Shown in pieces: positions 18,508-27,496 of a stretch of 64,000 nt of DNA (its first letter is position 1; the number at the start of each line of letters is the position of its first letter). Source of the DNA: Thiorhodococcus drewsii AZ1 (GTDB taxonomy: Bacteria; Pseudomonadota; Gammaproteobacteria; Chromatiales; Chromatiaceae); the NCBI RefSeq assembly GCF_000224065.1, contig NZ_AFWT01000003.1, positions 129,355-193,354 of the forward strand. The letters are read 5' to 3'. The notes below the pieces were generated by a model. It ran no database searches. It saw only the letters and a program-made list of their open reading frames with translations, and was not told the origin of the DNA. Made by a program: the position numbers and the translations under genes.

Positions 18508-18540
18508 CAGAGGAAGGCGTCCTGTTGCCGCCTTCCTCTG
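18508..18540 (+). terminator. Hairpin closing the ethanolamine operon
   Basis: A perfect 12-bp stem CAGAGGAAGGCG / CGCCTTCCTCTG with a 9-nt loop lies 10 bp after the permease stop. There is no clear T tract after it, so it may act as an mRNA 3' end or with Rho. It is also suitably placed to separate the convergent cytochrome gene. Confidence 0.55.
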
Positions 18541-18603
18541 CCTTGAAACGATGGTCGGCGCGACGGAGTGCATCACCCGCGATGTCGATGACTGTACGGT
18601 CGA

Positions 18604-18933
18604 TTATTGGGTCGCCAGCCAGTTCGCAATCACCTGGAATTCCTCGTCGGTGACGCTGCCGACGACGGCTTTCATCGCGACCGAGAGGCCGTTGGTTCGG
18701 TTTCCGTCGCGGATGTCCTTCATCTGCTGAAACAGATAACCGGCGTTCTGGCCGGAGAGCTTGGGGTAGGCGGGCAGAACCGGCTCGTTCGGACGCTCGC
18801 CGTGACAGGTGTGGCAGATCTTGGCCCGGTAGAGTTCTGCGCCGTCCGCAGCTAGGGATGCGGTGACTGGGCCGAGCACCAGACCGACGGTCAATAGGGC
18901 GCGGCCCAGAATCTTGGTGCGTGTCTCATCCAT
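18604..18933 (-). CDS. Small periplasmic c-type cytochrome
   Basis: 109 residues with a signal peptide (residues 8-29, ending SLA-AD) and a single haem-binding motif CHTCH at residues 40-44. A cytochrome c4/c5-like C-terminal helix follows (VTDEEFQVIANWLATQ), with candidate methionine ligands in the middle. It is a one-haem periplasmic electron carrier. Its place at the end of a quinoprotein-associated cluster suggests it accepts electrons from a PQQ alcohol dehydrogenase, which is inference. It is co-directional with and 48 bp downstream of a small exported protein gene. Confidence 0.85.
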   Translation of the reverse strand: MDETRTKILGRALLTVGLVLGPVTASLAADGAELYRAKICHTCHGERPNEPVLPAYPKLSGQNAGYLFQQMKDIRDGNRTNGLSVAMKAVVGSVTDEEFQVIANWLATQ

Positions 18934-18981
18934 CGTCGACTCCTCGGTGTCTCTTTATGTGTCGTTGTAGGTCCGGCGGGT

Positions 18982-19368
18982 CTAAAAACAGCGTAGCGTG
19001 GATTCGGCCTGAACCTCTTTGAATCGTTCGAGCGTCGATTTGGCCCAGGCCGAGCCCCTGAAGGCACCCGCTCGGCCTCCGCCCGGAACCTGCTGCATGC
19101 GCATCAGTGTTTCGGCCTTCTCGTATTCGGCGTAGGGGATCTCGGAGACGATCAGATCGAAGCTGCAGGAGCATTTCTGCAGTGTTTCCGCCGAGGCGCC
19201 ATTGGACAGCATGCAGCCGATGACATAGTCGGCGATCGCCTGGGTGGGATAGGCGGCTCGACCGTCTTCGGCCTGGGGCGTGGTGGCGCGGGTCTCGGTG
19301 GCTGCCGAGGTGCCGGCCCAGCCGGTGACGATGGCGGTGAGGATGAGTGCGTTCAGTCTCGGATGCAT
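18982..19368 (-). CDS. Exported small protein with four cysteines, function unknown
   Basis: 128 residues. A signal peptide covers about residues 1-22 (LNALILTAIVTGWAGTSAATE). The mature part is mostly helical and holds Cys52, Cys66, Cys68 (CSC) and Cys127 next to the C-terminus, probably two disulfides. I do not recognise a named family. Position between a c-type cytochrome and the PQQ-type binding-protein block makes it a likely member of the same accessory set. The start ATG 19368 gives a clean signal peptide. Confidence 0.65.
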   Translation of the reverse strand: MHPRLNALILTAIVTGWAGTSAATETRATTPQAEDGRAAYPTQAIADYVIGCMLSNGASAETLQKCSCSFDLIVSEIPYAEYEKAETLMRMQQVPGGGRAGAFRGSAWAKSTLERFKEVQAESTLRCF

Positions 19369-19894
19369 GGAACCTCGCTCGATGGCATGTCCCGGATCGC
19401 GATCCAGCGATCGGTCGCGCCGGTCTCCTTCATAAAGAATGGCTCGATTCGCTAGGCCTCTTCGGTCTGGGGATATCGGCGCCTCTGGCTCGACAGCAAA
19501 TCACGTGCCTTTCATCGTCAAGCCTGGATGGCGGTCCGGTCGCGCGTTTCGTGTGGTGCCTGTCGTGCGACCGGGCGGTACGTCCTGGGGTTGGCGTCTC
19601 GATCGGCGTGTCAGAACTGACACGTTGTGCGTCACTCGGGTCTTCATTCCTGGCCGGGAGGGGGGCGGCTGGGTGCGACAGAGGTTCATCAGGCGCTGTT
19701 GTCGATAAAGCTTCGCAATTGCCATATCGAGCTTGGTGCGTGAGCCACGGGGAGAGACGGCGGCTACGCTGGATTTTTGGGCGCGGATATTGCTTAGGAT
19801 CAGGCGCTCGTCGTTTTGGAATGGAAGCCATGCCCCGCGATCGAGGTCGGCATGCTTCTCGGCGCATCCAACACCTAGGAGTCTGACCCTGGCC
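19369..19894. promoter_or_regulatory. 526-bp divergent control region with an 18-bp palindrome
   Basis: No convincing gene lies in this gap between two divergent quinoprotein-associated operons. It holds a perfect inverted repeat CGTGTCAGAACTGACACG at 19607-19624 (8-bp arms, 2-bp centre), a good candidate for binding a dimeric regulator. Short open frames cover the gap but lack plausible starts or family features. TAGGAG at 19876-19881 precedes the downstream gene. Confidence 0.5.
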
Positions 19895-21103
19895 ATGAAC
19901 CCCGCCATGTCACGTTCGTCCGATTGGATTCGGATCCTTGCCTCGCTCTCTCTGATTCTGTCGATCGGTCTCGTTCGAGCCGAGCCTCTCAGCATCCCCA
20001 TCGGTCTCATCAGTGCGGAACGCGCCGAGTACATTCCGCTCTCATCGCTCGAACCGCGTATCGAGGACGAGGGGTTGGAGGGTGCGCGCCAGGGCATCCT
20101 CGATAACAACACCACCGGGCGATTTACCGGTCAGTCCTTCGATCTGTTGCCGGTGACGTTGACATCCGACCAGTCGCCGAGCGATGTAGTGCGCGATCTG
20201 ATCCAGCGGGGCGTGCGGCTCTTTCTGGTCGATCTGCCGGCGGCCGATCTCCTAGAGCTGGCCGACCTGCCGGAGGCCGGCGATGCGCTCCTGTTCAACA
20301 TTGGGGCCATGGACGACGACCTGCGCACCCAGGGGTGTCGCTCCAACCTGTTGCATACGGTGCCGAGTCGCGCCATGCGCGCCGACGCGCTGGCCCAGTA
20401 TCTGGCCTGGAAACGCTGGATGCGCTGGTTCCTGGTGGTCGGCCCTCTCCCCGAGGATCGTGCGTTCGGCGCCGCGATCGAGCGTGCCGCCAAGCGTTTC
20501 GGTGCCAAGATCGTCGTCCAGAAACCCTGGACCTTCAAGGCGGGGGCCTCGCGGACCGATTCGGGGCATTTCAACGAGCAGCAGCTCGCCAACTCCTTCA
20601 CCCAGGTCGAGGACTACGACATCCTGCTGGTCGCCGATGAGGCGGATGCCTTCGGGGCCTATCTCAACTACCGCACCTATCGACCCAGGCCCATCGGCGG
20701 CACTCAGGGCTTGGTGGCGACCGCCTGGAGCGGCGTCACTGAGCAATGGGGCGCGACTCAGTTCCAGCGTCGATTCCTCGAACGGACCGGACGCTTCATG
20801 ACGCCGAGAGACTATGCCGCCTGGCTGGCCGTACGCAGCATCGGCGAGGCCGCCACCCGCACCCAGACGGGGGAGGTGTCGCGGCTGCGTCAGTATCTGC
20901 TGGGACCCGATTTCAAACTCGCGGCCTTTAAGGGCGTTCCTCTGTCCTTCCGCGATTGGAACGGTCAGATGCGCCAGCCGATCCTCATCGTCTCGCCGCG
21001 AATACTGGTCTCGGTCTCGCCACAGGAAGGGTTTCTTCACCAGTTCTCGACCCTCGACACCTTGGGCTACGACCGACCCGAGACCGAGTGCTCGATCCGT
21101 TGA
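19895..21103 (+). CDS. ABC transporter periplasmic binding protein of PQQ-dependent alcohol oxidation systems
   Basis: 402 residues from ATG 19895 (TAGGAG is 13 nt upstream; ATG 19907 is an alternative). A signal peptide ends near VRA-EP. The rest is a two-domain periplasmic-binding fold of the branched-chain amino acid type (IPIGLISAERAEYIPLSSL..., then AQYLAWKRWMRWFLVVGPLPEDRAFGAAIERAAKRFGAKIV). This resembles the specialised family that accompanies PQQ-dependent alcohol dehydrogenases, and the following genes are exactly its usual partners: beta-propeller, ATPase, permease. The ligand is unknown; export or signalling rather than uptake is possible because the ATPase and permease look like an exporter-type pair. 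Confidence 0.82.
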   Translation: MNPAMSRSSDWIRILASLSLILSIGLVRAEPLSIPIGLISAERAEYIPLSSLEPRIEDEGLEGARQGILDNNTTGRFTGQSFDLLPVTLTSDQSPSDVVRDLIQRGVRLFLVDLPAADLLELADLPEAGDALLFNIGAMDDDLRTQGCRSNLLHTVPSRAMRADALAQYLAWKRWMRWFLVVGPLPEDRAFGAAIERAAKRFGAKIVVQKPWTFKAGASRTDSGHFNEQQLANSFTQVEDYDILLVADEADAFGAYLNYRTYRPRPIGGTQGLVATAWSGVTEQWGATQFQRRFLERTGRFMTPRDYAAWLAVRSIGEAATRTQTGEVSRLRQYLLGPDFKLAAFKGVPLSFRDWNGQMRQPILIVSPRILVSVSPQEGFLHQFSTLDTLGYDRPETECSIR

Positions 21104-21150
21104 GTCCGAACCGTCCTGCAAATCTTCACCATCCGCATCAGGAGAGCACC

Positions 21151-22116
21151 ATGCATCATCTGCGAACGGCCCTGCTCGGCGTTTGTCTGTTGTCGCCATT
21201 GGGGGCGCATGCCTACAGCGTTTATGTGTCGAGCGAGAAGGACAACAGCATCACCGTGGTCGACGGCGAGACCCTGGAGGTGCGCCAGGTCGTGCCGGTG
21301 GGGCAGCGCCCGCGCGGGATCGCCCTGAGCAAGGACGGCGAATCGCTCTACGTCTGCACCAGTGACGAGGATCACATCGAGGTGCTGGATCTCAAGAGCC
21401 TGAAGGTCGACCACACGTTGCCGTCGGGACCGGATCCCGAGCTGCTGGCGTTGGGACCTCAGGGCCGATTCCTCTATGTCGCCAACGAGGACGACAACAT
21501 GGTCACGGTGGTCGACGTCGACAAACGGACCAAGGTGATCGAGATCCAGGTTGGCGTCGAGCCCGAGGGGATGGGGGTGAGCCCGGACGGCAAGTGGCTG
21601 GTGAATACCTCCGAGACGACCAACATGGCCCATTTCATCGACCTTTCCACGCATGAGGTGGTGGGCAACGTCCTGGTCGATCAGCGTCCGCGTGTGGCCC
21701 AGTTCACCCCCGACAGCCGTCAGGTGTGGGTTTCATCCGAGATCGGTGGGACGGTGAGCGTGATCGACGTCGCCAAGCGCGAGAAGGTCCATGTCATCAC
21801 ATTCGCCATCCCCGGCATGCGCAAGGAGCTGATCCAGCCGGTCGGCATCCGTATCACCGACGACGGCAGCCGTGCCTTTATCGCGCTCGGGCCGGCCGCG
21901 CGGGTCGCAGTCGTCGATACCAAGACCTTTGAGGTGGAGAAATATCTGCTGGTCGGCCAGCGGGTCTGGAATCTCGCCTTTGCGCCCGATCAGTCGCGTA
22001 TGTTCACGACCAATGGGGTGAGCAACGATATGTCGGTGGTCGACATGGAACGGCTTAAGGTGCTCAAGAGCATCCCGGTCGGGCGCCTGCCCTGGGGGGT
22101 CGTGGTCGGGCCATGA
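21151..22116 (+). CDS. PQQ-catabolism-associated YVTN beta-propeller protein
   Basis: 321 residues from ATG 21151, with AGGAG 7 nt upstream. A signal peptide (residues 1-21, ending AHA) is followed by about seven YVTN-type blades, each with a pattern like VYVSSEKDNSITVVDGETLEV. The closing strand is SIPVGRLPWGVVVGP. Such propellers are regular members of PQQ alcohol dehydrogenase gene sets; they lack the Trp-docking repeats of the enzyme itself, so this is not the dehydrogenase. Periplasmic, role unknown, possibly a scaffold or PQQ-protein partner. Its stop overlaps the ATPase start by 4 nt. Confidence 0.88.
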   Translation: MHHLRTALLGVCLLSPLGAHAYSVYVSSEKDNSITVVDGETLEVRQVVPVGQRPRGIALSKDGESLYVCTSDEDHIEVLDLKSLKVDHTLPSGPDPELLALGPQGRFLYVANEDDNMVTVVDVDKRTKVIEIQVGVEPEGMGVSPDGKWLVNTSETTNMAHFIDLSTHEVVGNVLVDQRPRVAQFTPDSRQVWVSSEIGGTVSVIDVAKREKVHVITFAIPGMRKELIQPVGIRITDDGSRAFIALGPAARVAVVDTKTFEVEKYLLVGQRVWNLAFAPDQSRMFTTNGVSNDMSVVDMERLKVLKSIPVGRLPWGVVVGP

Positions 22117-22862
22117 GCGAGCCGGATGCTCCTGCCCTGGACGTGAGCGGGGTGAGCTTCGCCTATCCGCGCCGTCCGGTCCTGGATGACATCAGTTTCC
22201 AGGTGCCGGCCGGCGTCTTCTGCGTCCTGCTCGGCGTCAATGGGGCAGGGAAGACGACACTCTTCTCCCTCATCACTCGTCTCTTTCTGTGTCGTGCCGG
22301 ATGCATCCGCATCTTGGGCCAGGATCTGGCCCGCGATGGACATCGGGCGCTGGCCGATCTCGGTGTGGTCTTTCAGCAGCTGACGCTGGATTTGGATCTG
22401 AGTTTGCGTCAGAACCTGCTGTATCACTGTGCGTTGCACGGGCTGGATCCCGGAACGATGGGGCCGCGCATCCGCGAGGCGCTTGCCGGGGCCGGGCTGG
22501 CCGAGCGCGCTGGCGACAAGGTGCGTCAGCTCAGTGGCGGTCAGCGTCGTCGGCTCGAATTGGCGCGCGCCCTGCTGCATGGCCCTCGGCTGCTGCTGGC
22601 CGACGAGCCGACCGTCGGGCTCGACGTCAGAAGTCGTCAGGCGATCATCGAACAGGTCCGCGAGACCTGCCGTCTACAGGGCGTCGGCGTGCTCTGGGCG
22701 ACCCATCTGGTCGACGAGGTGCGTCCCGAGGACAGCGTGCTGCTGCTGCACCGGGGGCGGCTCCTCTATCGCGGGACGGCTCGGGGGATGCTGGAGGCCG
22801 CCGGTGCCGAGAATGTCCGAGAGGCGTTCGCCCGGCTCACCGGAGAACGGGAGGCGGCATGA
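22113..22862 (+). CDS. ABC transporter ATP-binding protein of the PQQ-associated set
   Basis: 249 residues. Walker A GVNGAGKTT is at residues 41-49, the signature LSGGQRRRLELARALLHGP follows, and Walker B is LLLADEPTVGLD. The sequence is of the DrrA/CcmA-like drug and exporter branch, matching the ABC-2 type permease encoded next. Starts and stops of propeller, ATPase and permease overlap by 4 nt each, so the three are translationally coupled. It should power a membrane step of the alcohol-oxidation accessory system; cargo unknown. Confidence 0.92.
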   Translation: MSEPDAPALDVSGVSFAYPRRPVLDDISFQVPAGVFCVLLGVNGAGKTTLFSLITRLFLCRAGCIRILGQDLARDGHRALADLGVVFQQLTLDLDLSLRQNLLYHCALHGLDPGTMGPRIREALAGAGLAERAGDKVRQLSGGQRRRLELARALLHGPRLLLADEPTVGLDVRSRQAIIEQVRETCRLQGVGVLWATHLVDEVRPEDSVLLLHRGRLLYRGTARGMLEAAGAENVREAFARLTGEREAA

Positions 22863-23662
22863 GCGCGCGCGCCTATCTGCGCTGTCTGCTCGGCATCCTG
22901 GTGCGCGAGGCGCTGCGCTTCCTGCATCAGCGCGAGCGTTTCTTCGGTGCCCTGGTGCGTCCCCTGGTCTGGCTCTTCATCTTCGCCGCCGGGTTCCGAT
23001 CCATCCTCGGGGTCTCCATCATCCCGCCCTACGAGACCTATATCCTTTACGAGGAGTACATCGTCCCCGGCCTGGTCGCCATGATCCTGCTGTTCAGCGG
23101 GATGCAGAGTTCGCTCTCCATGGTCTACGACCGCGAGATGGGCAGCATGCGTCTGCTCATGATCAGCCCCTTTCCGCGTTGGTATCTGCTGTTCTGCAAG
23201 CTGATCGCGGGCGCGCTGGTCGCCATCCTCCAGGTCTATCTCTTTCTCGCGATCGCCTGGTTCTGGGAGGTGCGTCCGCCGCCGATCGGCTATCTGCTGG
23301 CGCTTCCGGCCCTGTTGCTCGCCTCGCTCATGCTGGGCGCGCTCGGACTCTTCCTCTCCTCGGTCATACGCCAGCTGGAGAACTTCGCCGGGATCATGAA
23401 CTTCGTCATCTTCCCCATGTTCTTTGCCTCCTCGGCGCTCTATCCGTTGTGGCGCATCCGCGATTCCAGTTTGCTGCTCTACGAGATCTGTCGCTTCAAC
23501 CCCTTTACCTGGGCGGTGGAACTCATCCGTTTCGCGCTCTATGCCCGGGTCGACTGGTTGTCTCTGGCTGGCGTTGCGTTGGCGTTGGCGGTCTTTCTCG
23601 GCGCCGCCCTGCTGGGCTACGACCCTGGACGCGGCATGTTGAAGCGGCGTCCTGGGGGATGA
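22859..23662 (+). CDS. ABC-2 type permease of the PQQ-associated set
   Basis: 267 residues with six predicted hydrophobic helices and an ABC-2 core (YETYILYEEYIVPGLVAMILLFSGMQSSLSMVYDREMGSMRLLMISPFPRWYLL). This resembles the permease seen with PedC/PQQ alcohol systems. It overlaps the ATPase stop by 4 nt. The pair looks like an exporter by family, even though a binding-protein-like gene is upstream. A run of the same operon may continue into the exported protein at 23722, 59 bp further on. Confidence 0.9.
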   Translation: MSARAYLRCLLGILVREALRFLHQRERFFGALVRPLVWLFIFAAGFRSILGVSIIPPYETYILYEEYIVPGLVAMILLFSGMQSSLSMVYDREMGSMRLLMISPFPRWYLLFCKLIAGALVAILQVYLFLAIAWFWEVRPPPIGYLLALPALLLASLMLGALGLFLSSVIRQLENFAGIMNFVIFPMFFASSALYPLWRIRDSSLLLYEICRFNPFTWAVELIRFALYARVDWLSLAGVALALAVFLGAALLGYDPGRGMLKRRPGG

Positions 23663-23721
23663 TGGGTCGCCGGGTTTTTCTGGGATTTCACCCTGGTTTC
23701 TTGTCCTCAGGAGGTTATTCG

Positions 23722-24345
23722 ATGAACGCGTCCGGCTCGAACATCCGTTCGTTGCTCTTCACCGCTCTGATCGCGGTCTGCGCCTGCCGACCGATCCTCG
23801 CCGCAGATTCGGACTGGCCCTGTCCCCAGGTGCTCGTACCCGAGATTTCCGCCGCGGTACTCTGGGACGGTCCCTCTATCGAGGGTGCTGCATGGCGCGA
23901 GGACAAGGAGGTCGCCGCCCTGGTCGAGCATCTCTCCGCTCGACGGACCAGCGCGGACGCGGCGTCGAACGCGATTGCCGAGTTCGTCGCTCAATTGGAT
24001 CCCTCGGAACGCAATGCACGCCTAACCCTGGTGTTCGCTGGTGTTCTGGAAACCCTGAATCGGGATCGTGCCCACCTCATCGATGGGATCGAGCGCTATT
24101 CGCGCGATCAATCCAGACGCGCCGAGTCGATCGGCCATTCGCTCGATGCGCTGGTCGAACTTGAGCGCAAATCCTCGCCCGAGGCGGCGCAGCAGGCGAG
24201 GGATCTCCGGGCGCGGCTCGCTATTGAGGAGCGTCTGTTCGACGAGCGCGAGCGCTCGATCCCTTATCTCTGTCGTCGCCCGGTCGTGGTGGAGGAGCGA
24301 TTGGGCACCATTGCCCGCGCCATCGCCGGCCACATGGACCCTTGA
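23722..24345 (+). CDS. Exported helical protein of the PQQ-associated operon, unknown function
   Basis: 207 residues from ATG 23722 with a perfect AGGAGG. A signal sequence runs to about residue 27, with CAC close to the cleavage site. The mature part begins DSDWPCPQVLVPEISAAVLWDGPSIEG and continues as long charged helices (DRAHLIDGIERYSRDQSRRAESIGHSLDALVELERKSSPEAAQQARDLRARLAIEERLFDERERSIPYLC) that may form a coiled coil. Two cysteines, one near each end, could form a disulfide. I do not recognise a named family; context suggests an accessory role in the same system. Confidence 0.7.
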   Translation: MNASGSNIRSLLFTALIAVCACRPILAADSDWPCPQVLVPEISAAVLWDGPSIEGAAWREDKEVAALVEHLSARRTSADAASNAIAEFVAQLDPSERNARLTLVFAGVLETLNRDRAHLIDGIERYSRDQSRRAESIGHSLDALVELERKSSPEAAQQARDLRARLAIEERLFDERERSIPYLCRRPVVVEERLGTIARAIAGHMDP

Positions 24346-24525
24346 TCCGCCTTCGTCCGCGACTTGACGTTGTTTGCCATTCGTCTGTGGGCTTGACGGC
24401 CTCGATATTCTGATCTCGAATTCCGCCTCAATATGGGGGCGAGTAGGCAGGTGTCGCGCTCGTTGTGCGAACGCCCACTTTTGGGATATAGGCTACCGTC
24501 GATTTCGTGGAGGCAGGGGGGAAGC

Positions 24526-27309
24526 ATGGGACCAATTAAGAGACTCGCTCGTGGCCGCTCGGTTGCGCTTACCTTGTCGCTGGCGGCCAGCGCGGTCATT
24601 GCCGTCATTCTCGGTGCCTTTGCCATCGGGGTCGCGCAGCTGAATCATCGTCTGATGGAGCAGAAAGCGATCGACCAGATCGTCGGGCAGGCGGCTCTGG
24701 TCAAGTCGATGCTGAGCAATTTGAGTGCAAACATGGGTAGCGAGGCGAAGCTTCTCATGTCCGTTCTCTCCTCGCGTTTCGGAACGCGCTTCGAATTGCG
24801 CCCGGACGAGCGGGTCCTGTTGGGCGACGCCTCGGTGCCGGCGCTCTATGGTGTCGAAGGGCGGCTCGATCGCGACCTGGCCTATCTGGAGGATTTCACC
24901 GCCACTACCGGTGCCGTGGCGACGTTGTTCGTGCGCGATGGCAACAATTTTGTGCGTACCGCGACGACGCTTAAGGATGAGAAGGGCCGAATCGTCGTTG
25001 GCACCCGGTTCGATCCAAGCGATCCGGGGCGAGAGCGCCTGCTGGTGGGGCAGGACTATTCCGGTCTGGCAACCCTGTTCGGCAAGCAATACATCAGGTT
25101 CTACCATCCTCTGATGAACGGGCGGGGCGAGGTGGTGGGGGCTCTGTCCGTCGCGCTGAACATCGAGGAGCAACTCGGGCGCGTCAAATCCGAAATCACC
25201 TCGATCAAGGTTGGCGAGACCGGATATTTCTTTGCCATCGACGCGAGGCCCGGATCGAGTCTCGGTACCCTGGTGATCCATCCGTTGCAGGAAGGGGCCA
25301 ATATCCTCGAATCCAGGGATGCGGATGGCCACTCCTTCATCAAGGAGATGCTGGAAAAGCGCCAAGGCGTTATCCGTTATCCCTGGATCAACACGGATGC
25401 GGGCGAGACGCGGCCCAGGTTCAAGGTGGTCGCCTACGACTTCTTCCCCGAGTGGCAATGGGTCATCGCCGGTGGCGCGTATGACGATGAGTTGAGCCGC
25501 GACAGCGTCATGCTGCGCAATCTCACCTTCTCCGTCGCCTTGCTCGCGGTCCTCGTTCTGGGATTCGTGATCTTCCTGCTGACGCGGCGTCTGATCAGCC
25601 GACCGCTCGGTGAGGCAGCCAATATCTTCTCCCGCATCGGTTCCGGGCATTATGACAATGCGATTCCGACCGGCCGTGGCGACGAGATCGGATCGTTGTT
25701 CCAATCTCTGGGGGCGATGCAGGGCAGCCTGGACGAGCGGACCCGATCGGACGCCAGGATCGCCGCCGAGACGCTGCGTATCAAGCGCGCCCTCGACAAG
25801 GCGTCGACCAACATGATGGTTTCCGACCCCAAGGGCACCATCGTTTACGTGAACGAGGCCGTCGTGAGCATGATGCGGACGGCCGAGTCGGATATCCGCA
25901 AGGATCTCCCGAATTTCAGTGTCGACGGTCTGCTGGGGAGCTGTTTCGACGCCTTTCACCGCAATCCGGCCCATCAGAAATCCATGCTGGCGGCCCTCCA
26001 AAACACGCATGTCACCCAAATCACGGTGGGCGGTCGCGTCTTCAAGCTGGTCGCCAATCCGGTCATCGGCGATGAGGGCGAGCGGCTCGGAACGGTATTG
26101 GAATGGAACGACCGTACGGACGAGGTCGCGACGGAGCGTGAGCTGGCCTCGCTCCTGGACGCAGCCGTGCGAGGCGATTTCACGCACCGTTTGCAGCGCG
26201 AGGGTAAGGAGGGGTTCTTCGGGGAACTCGCCGAGGGCATGAATCGGCTGATCGATATTGTGGCTGGCGGACTCGCCGACATCGCCCGTGTGCTTAAAGC
26301 GATCGCCGATGGTGATCTGACCAAGGGTATCGAGTCGCACTACGAGGGAACCTTCGGTCAGCTGAAGGACGACACCAATCGCACCGTTGCCAGGCTTCAA
26401 GAGGTGGTCGGCAATATCAAGGAGTCGGCCGACACCATCAATATGGCGGCCGGCGAGATCGCTGCGGGGAACGTGGACCTGTCGAGCCGCACCGAAACCC
26501 AGGCAAGCAGTCTGGAAGAAACCGCGAGCGCTATGGAGCAGCTCAATTCGACGGTCCAGCAGAATACCCAGAACGCGCTGGAGGCGAACCGTTTGGCTCA
26601 GACCTCGAACGATATGGCCGTACGCGGTGGCGAGATCTTCGAGCGTGTGGTGGATACCATGGGCGAGATCCAGAAATCCAGTGAGCAGATTTCCGAAATC
26701 ATCGCCGTGATCGACAGCATCGCCTTCCAGACCAACCTGCTGGCGCTCAACGCAGCGGTGGAGGCGGCACGGGCGGGCGAGCAGGGCAAGGGATTCGCTG
26801 TGGTGGCTGCCGAGGTCCGCATGCTTGCTCAGCGTAGCGCCCAAGCGGCGAAGGAGATCAAGAGCCTGATCGCCGGCTCGGCGACCAAGGTCGATGCCGG
26901 TGCGAAACTGGTCGACGAGGCGGGGCATACCATGACCTCCATCCTGGATTCGTTCAGCCAGGTCGCGACCCTCATGTCTGAGATCTCGGCGGCCAGCCGC
27001 GAGCAGGGCACTGGAATCGAGCAGATCTCGCAGGCCGTCAGCCAGATGGACGAGGTGACCCAGCAGAATGCGGCATTGGTCGAGGAGGCTGCAGCCGCAG
27101 CCGAGAGCCTTGAGGATCAGGCGCGTTCGCTATCCAAATCCGTTGCCGTCTTTACCCTGGATCAAGGAGCGAGCCCGTCGCCGGTTGGAGCGAAGCCCGC
27201 TTCCAGGGCGGTGAAGGCGGTGTCGCGAGGTCGCTCGGACACGGGTGGCGGTGCGCCTAAATCCTCGTCGTCGAAGGCGGTATCGGATGAGGATTGGGAT
27301 GAGTTCTGA
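24526..27309 (+). CDS. Methyl-accepting chemotaxis protein with Cache, PAS and CheR-tether motif
   Basis: 927 residues from ATG 24526, with GGGGGGAAG upstream. Order: transmembrane helix 1 (about 14-36), a long periplasmic Cache-type sensor (with [20 protein letters not shown] and [19 protein letters not shown], typical of Cache_2), transmembrane helix 2 (about 328-350), HAMP, a cytoplasmic PAS-like region ([29 protein letters not shown]), a second HAMP, and a methyl-accepting domain whose hairpin tip reads [34 protein letters not shown]. The protein ends in DWDEF, matching the WxxF pentapeptide that tethers CheR or CheB. It may sense a small carboxylate or an alcohol-related ligand; the ligand is unknown. 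Confidence 0.92.
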   Translation: MGPIKRLARGRSVALTLSLAASAVIAVILGAFAIGVAQLNHRLMEQKAIDQIVGQAALVKSMLSNLSANMGSEAKLLMSVLSSRFGTRFELRPDERVLLGDASVPALYGVEGRLDRDLAYLEDFTATTGAVATLFVRDGNNFVRTATTLKDEKGRIVVGTRFDPSDPGRERLLVGQDYSGLATLFGKQYIRFYHPLMNGRGEVVGALSVALNIEEQLGRVKSEITSIKVGETGYFFAIDARPGSSLGTLVIHPLQEGANILESRDADGHSFIKEMLEKRQGVIRYPWINTDAGETRPRFKVVAYDFFPEWQWVIAGGAYDDELSRDSVMLRNLTFSVALLAVLVLGFVIFLLTRRLISRPLGEAANIFSRIGSGHYDNAIPTGRGDEIGSLFQSLGAMQGSLDERTRSDARIAAETLRIKRALDKASTNMMVSDPKGTIVYVNEAVVSMMRTAESDIRKDLPNFSVDGLLGSCFDAFHRNPAHQKSMLAALQNTHVTQITVGGRVFKLVANPVIGDEGERLGTVLEWNDRTDEVATERELASLLDAAVRGDFTHRLQREGKEGFFGELAEGMNRLIDIVAGGLADIARVLKAIADGDLTKGIESHYEGTFGQLKDDTNRTVARLQEVVGNIKESADTINMAAGEIAAGNVDLSSRTETQASSLEETASAMEQLNSTVQQNTQNALEANRLAQTSNDMAVRGGEIFERVVDTMGEIQKSSEQISEIIAVIDSIAFQTNLLALNAAVEAARAGEQGKGFAVVAAEVRMLAQRSAQAAKEIKSLIAGSATKVDAGAKLVDEAGHTMTSILDSFSQVATLMSEISAASREQGTGIEQISQAVSQMDEVTQQNAALVEEAAAAAESLEDQARSLSKSVAVFTLDQGASPSPVGAKPASRAVKAVSRGRSDTGGGAPKSSSSKAVSDEDWDEF

Positions 27310-27496
27310 CGCGCCGATCCGGACGGTATCCGTATGCGTTTCTTGAGGGCTTGCGAATCCTGGTGAGCGGCGGATTGAGATATCCCAATAGTCAGTGTCT
27401 CGCCTTCGCAATAGTGTGAATTTCTTGTCGTCGAGCGTGGCGCGGATCTAACATGTTGACCGCTAATCTGTTCTAGCGATCCTCGGAGATCCTGTC

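Noticed and set aside
21151-22116. Beta-propeller as the missing quinoprotein dehydrogenase
   Set aside because: It has YVTN-type blades, is only 321 residues and lacks the Trp-docking motifs and vicinal Cys pair expected of a PQQ alcohol dehydrogenase.
24493-26928. Long minus-strand open frame opposite the chemoreceptor
   Set aside because: Antisense reflection of a conserved receptor gene; no start signal or domain.
27375-27388. FNR-like site TTGAGATATCCCAA upstream of hydG
   Set aside because: Matches the TTGAT-N4-ATCAA pattern only partly and could be chance; not strong enough to annotate.
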